From Myxococcota bacterium (GTDB lineage: Bacteria; Myxococcota_C; UBA6777), in contig CAUJFU010000232.1 of the NCBI GenBank assembly GCA_963169055.1, positions 1 through 14,013 on the forward strand: a stretch of 14,013 bases of DNA, given 5' to 3'. Position 1 is the stretch's first letter. Each line of letters opens with the position of its first letter. Of this stretch, positions 13,944 through 14,013 are shown piece after piece. A model generated the notes under the pieces. That model was not told the DNA's origin and searched no databases. It saw only the letters and a program-made list of their open reading frames with translations. Both the position numbers and the translations under genes were made by a program.

Positions 13944-14013
13944 GATCGGTTCGGTGGTGTGGGGGCGGTGGAGGGGAGGGGGATCAGGTGCTTGATCGGT
14001 TCGGTGGTGTGGG
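13944..14013. repeat. 20-bp exact direct repeat at the window edge
   Basis: GATCGGTTCGGTGGTGTGGG occurs at 13944-13963 and again at 13994-14013, with an offset of 50 bp. The second copy runs into the end of the window, so the repeat may be longer or have more units. The 108 bases after the last gene are G-rich and hold only short frames that I do not call as genes. Confidence 0.85.

Overview
The window is about 14 kb of bacterial chromosome, moderately G+C-rich by eye. It looks like ordinary core and secretome content from a myxobacterium-like or other former-deltaproteobacterial organism. That placement is inference. It rests on a secreted protein with many 'C-x4-C-x4-C' style cysteine modules, a lipase-like lipoprotein of the bacterial virulence-factor-lipase type, large PAS-GGDEF-EAL signalling, and an acyl-CoA carboxylase whose biotin carboxylase and biotin carrier are separate genes. 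I saw no rRNA, tRNA, CRISPR array, integrase or transposase gene.

Layout. 1-807 (+) is the 3' end of a cysteine-rich extracellular protein. A gap with three 32-bp tandem repeats (821-910) follows. 966-3017 (+) is an alpha/beta-hydrolase lipoprotein. 3330-8127 (+) is a metabolic run: a methylcrotonyl-CoA-carboxylase-type carboxyltransferase, a biotin carboxylase, a biotin carrier protein and an enoyl-CoA hydratase/isomerase. Together these fit carboxylation and then hydration of a branched or unsaturated acyl-CoA, as in leucine/isovalerate breakdown. 8183-10372 (+) is a soluble PAS-PAS-GGDEF-EAL c-di-GMP protein. Three genes then lie on the minus strand: a helical-repeat (HEAT-like) protein (10646-11398), a lipoprotein with two internal hydrophobic segments (11530-12300) and a NIF3/DUF34 metal-binding protein (12502-13266). 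A divergent uncharacterised gene (13414-13905, +) and a short repeat-containing tail end the window.

The least ordinary content is in the gaps. A 130-bp repeat occurs twice in inverted orientation (3046-3175 and 6571-6700), bracketing the carboxyltransferase and biotin carboxylase genes. One hairpin in it keeps its pairing while its sequence changes. A 185-bp segment with imperfect terminal inverted repeats and a perfect 8-bp hairpin fills the convergent gap at 10373-10557 and resembles a MITE. Several gene boundaries carry short imperfect tandem duplications: 47 bp at the carrier/hydratase junction, 75 bp at the 3' end of the NIF3 gene, 51 bp in the 5' part of the last gene, 50 bp at the window edge. 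The tetranucleotide GATC is also strongly enriched in the genes. I found no clear defence, toxin or other novel multi-gene system. The repeats and the duplication scars are what deserve follow-up.
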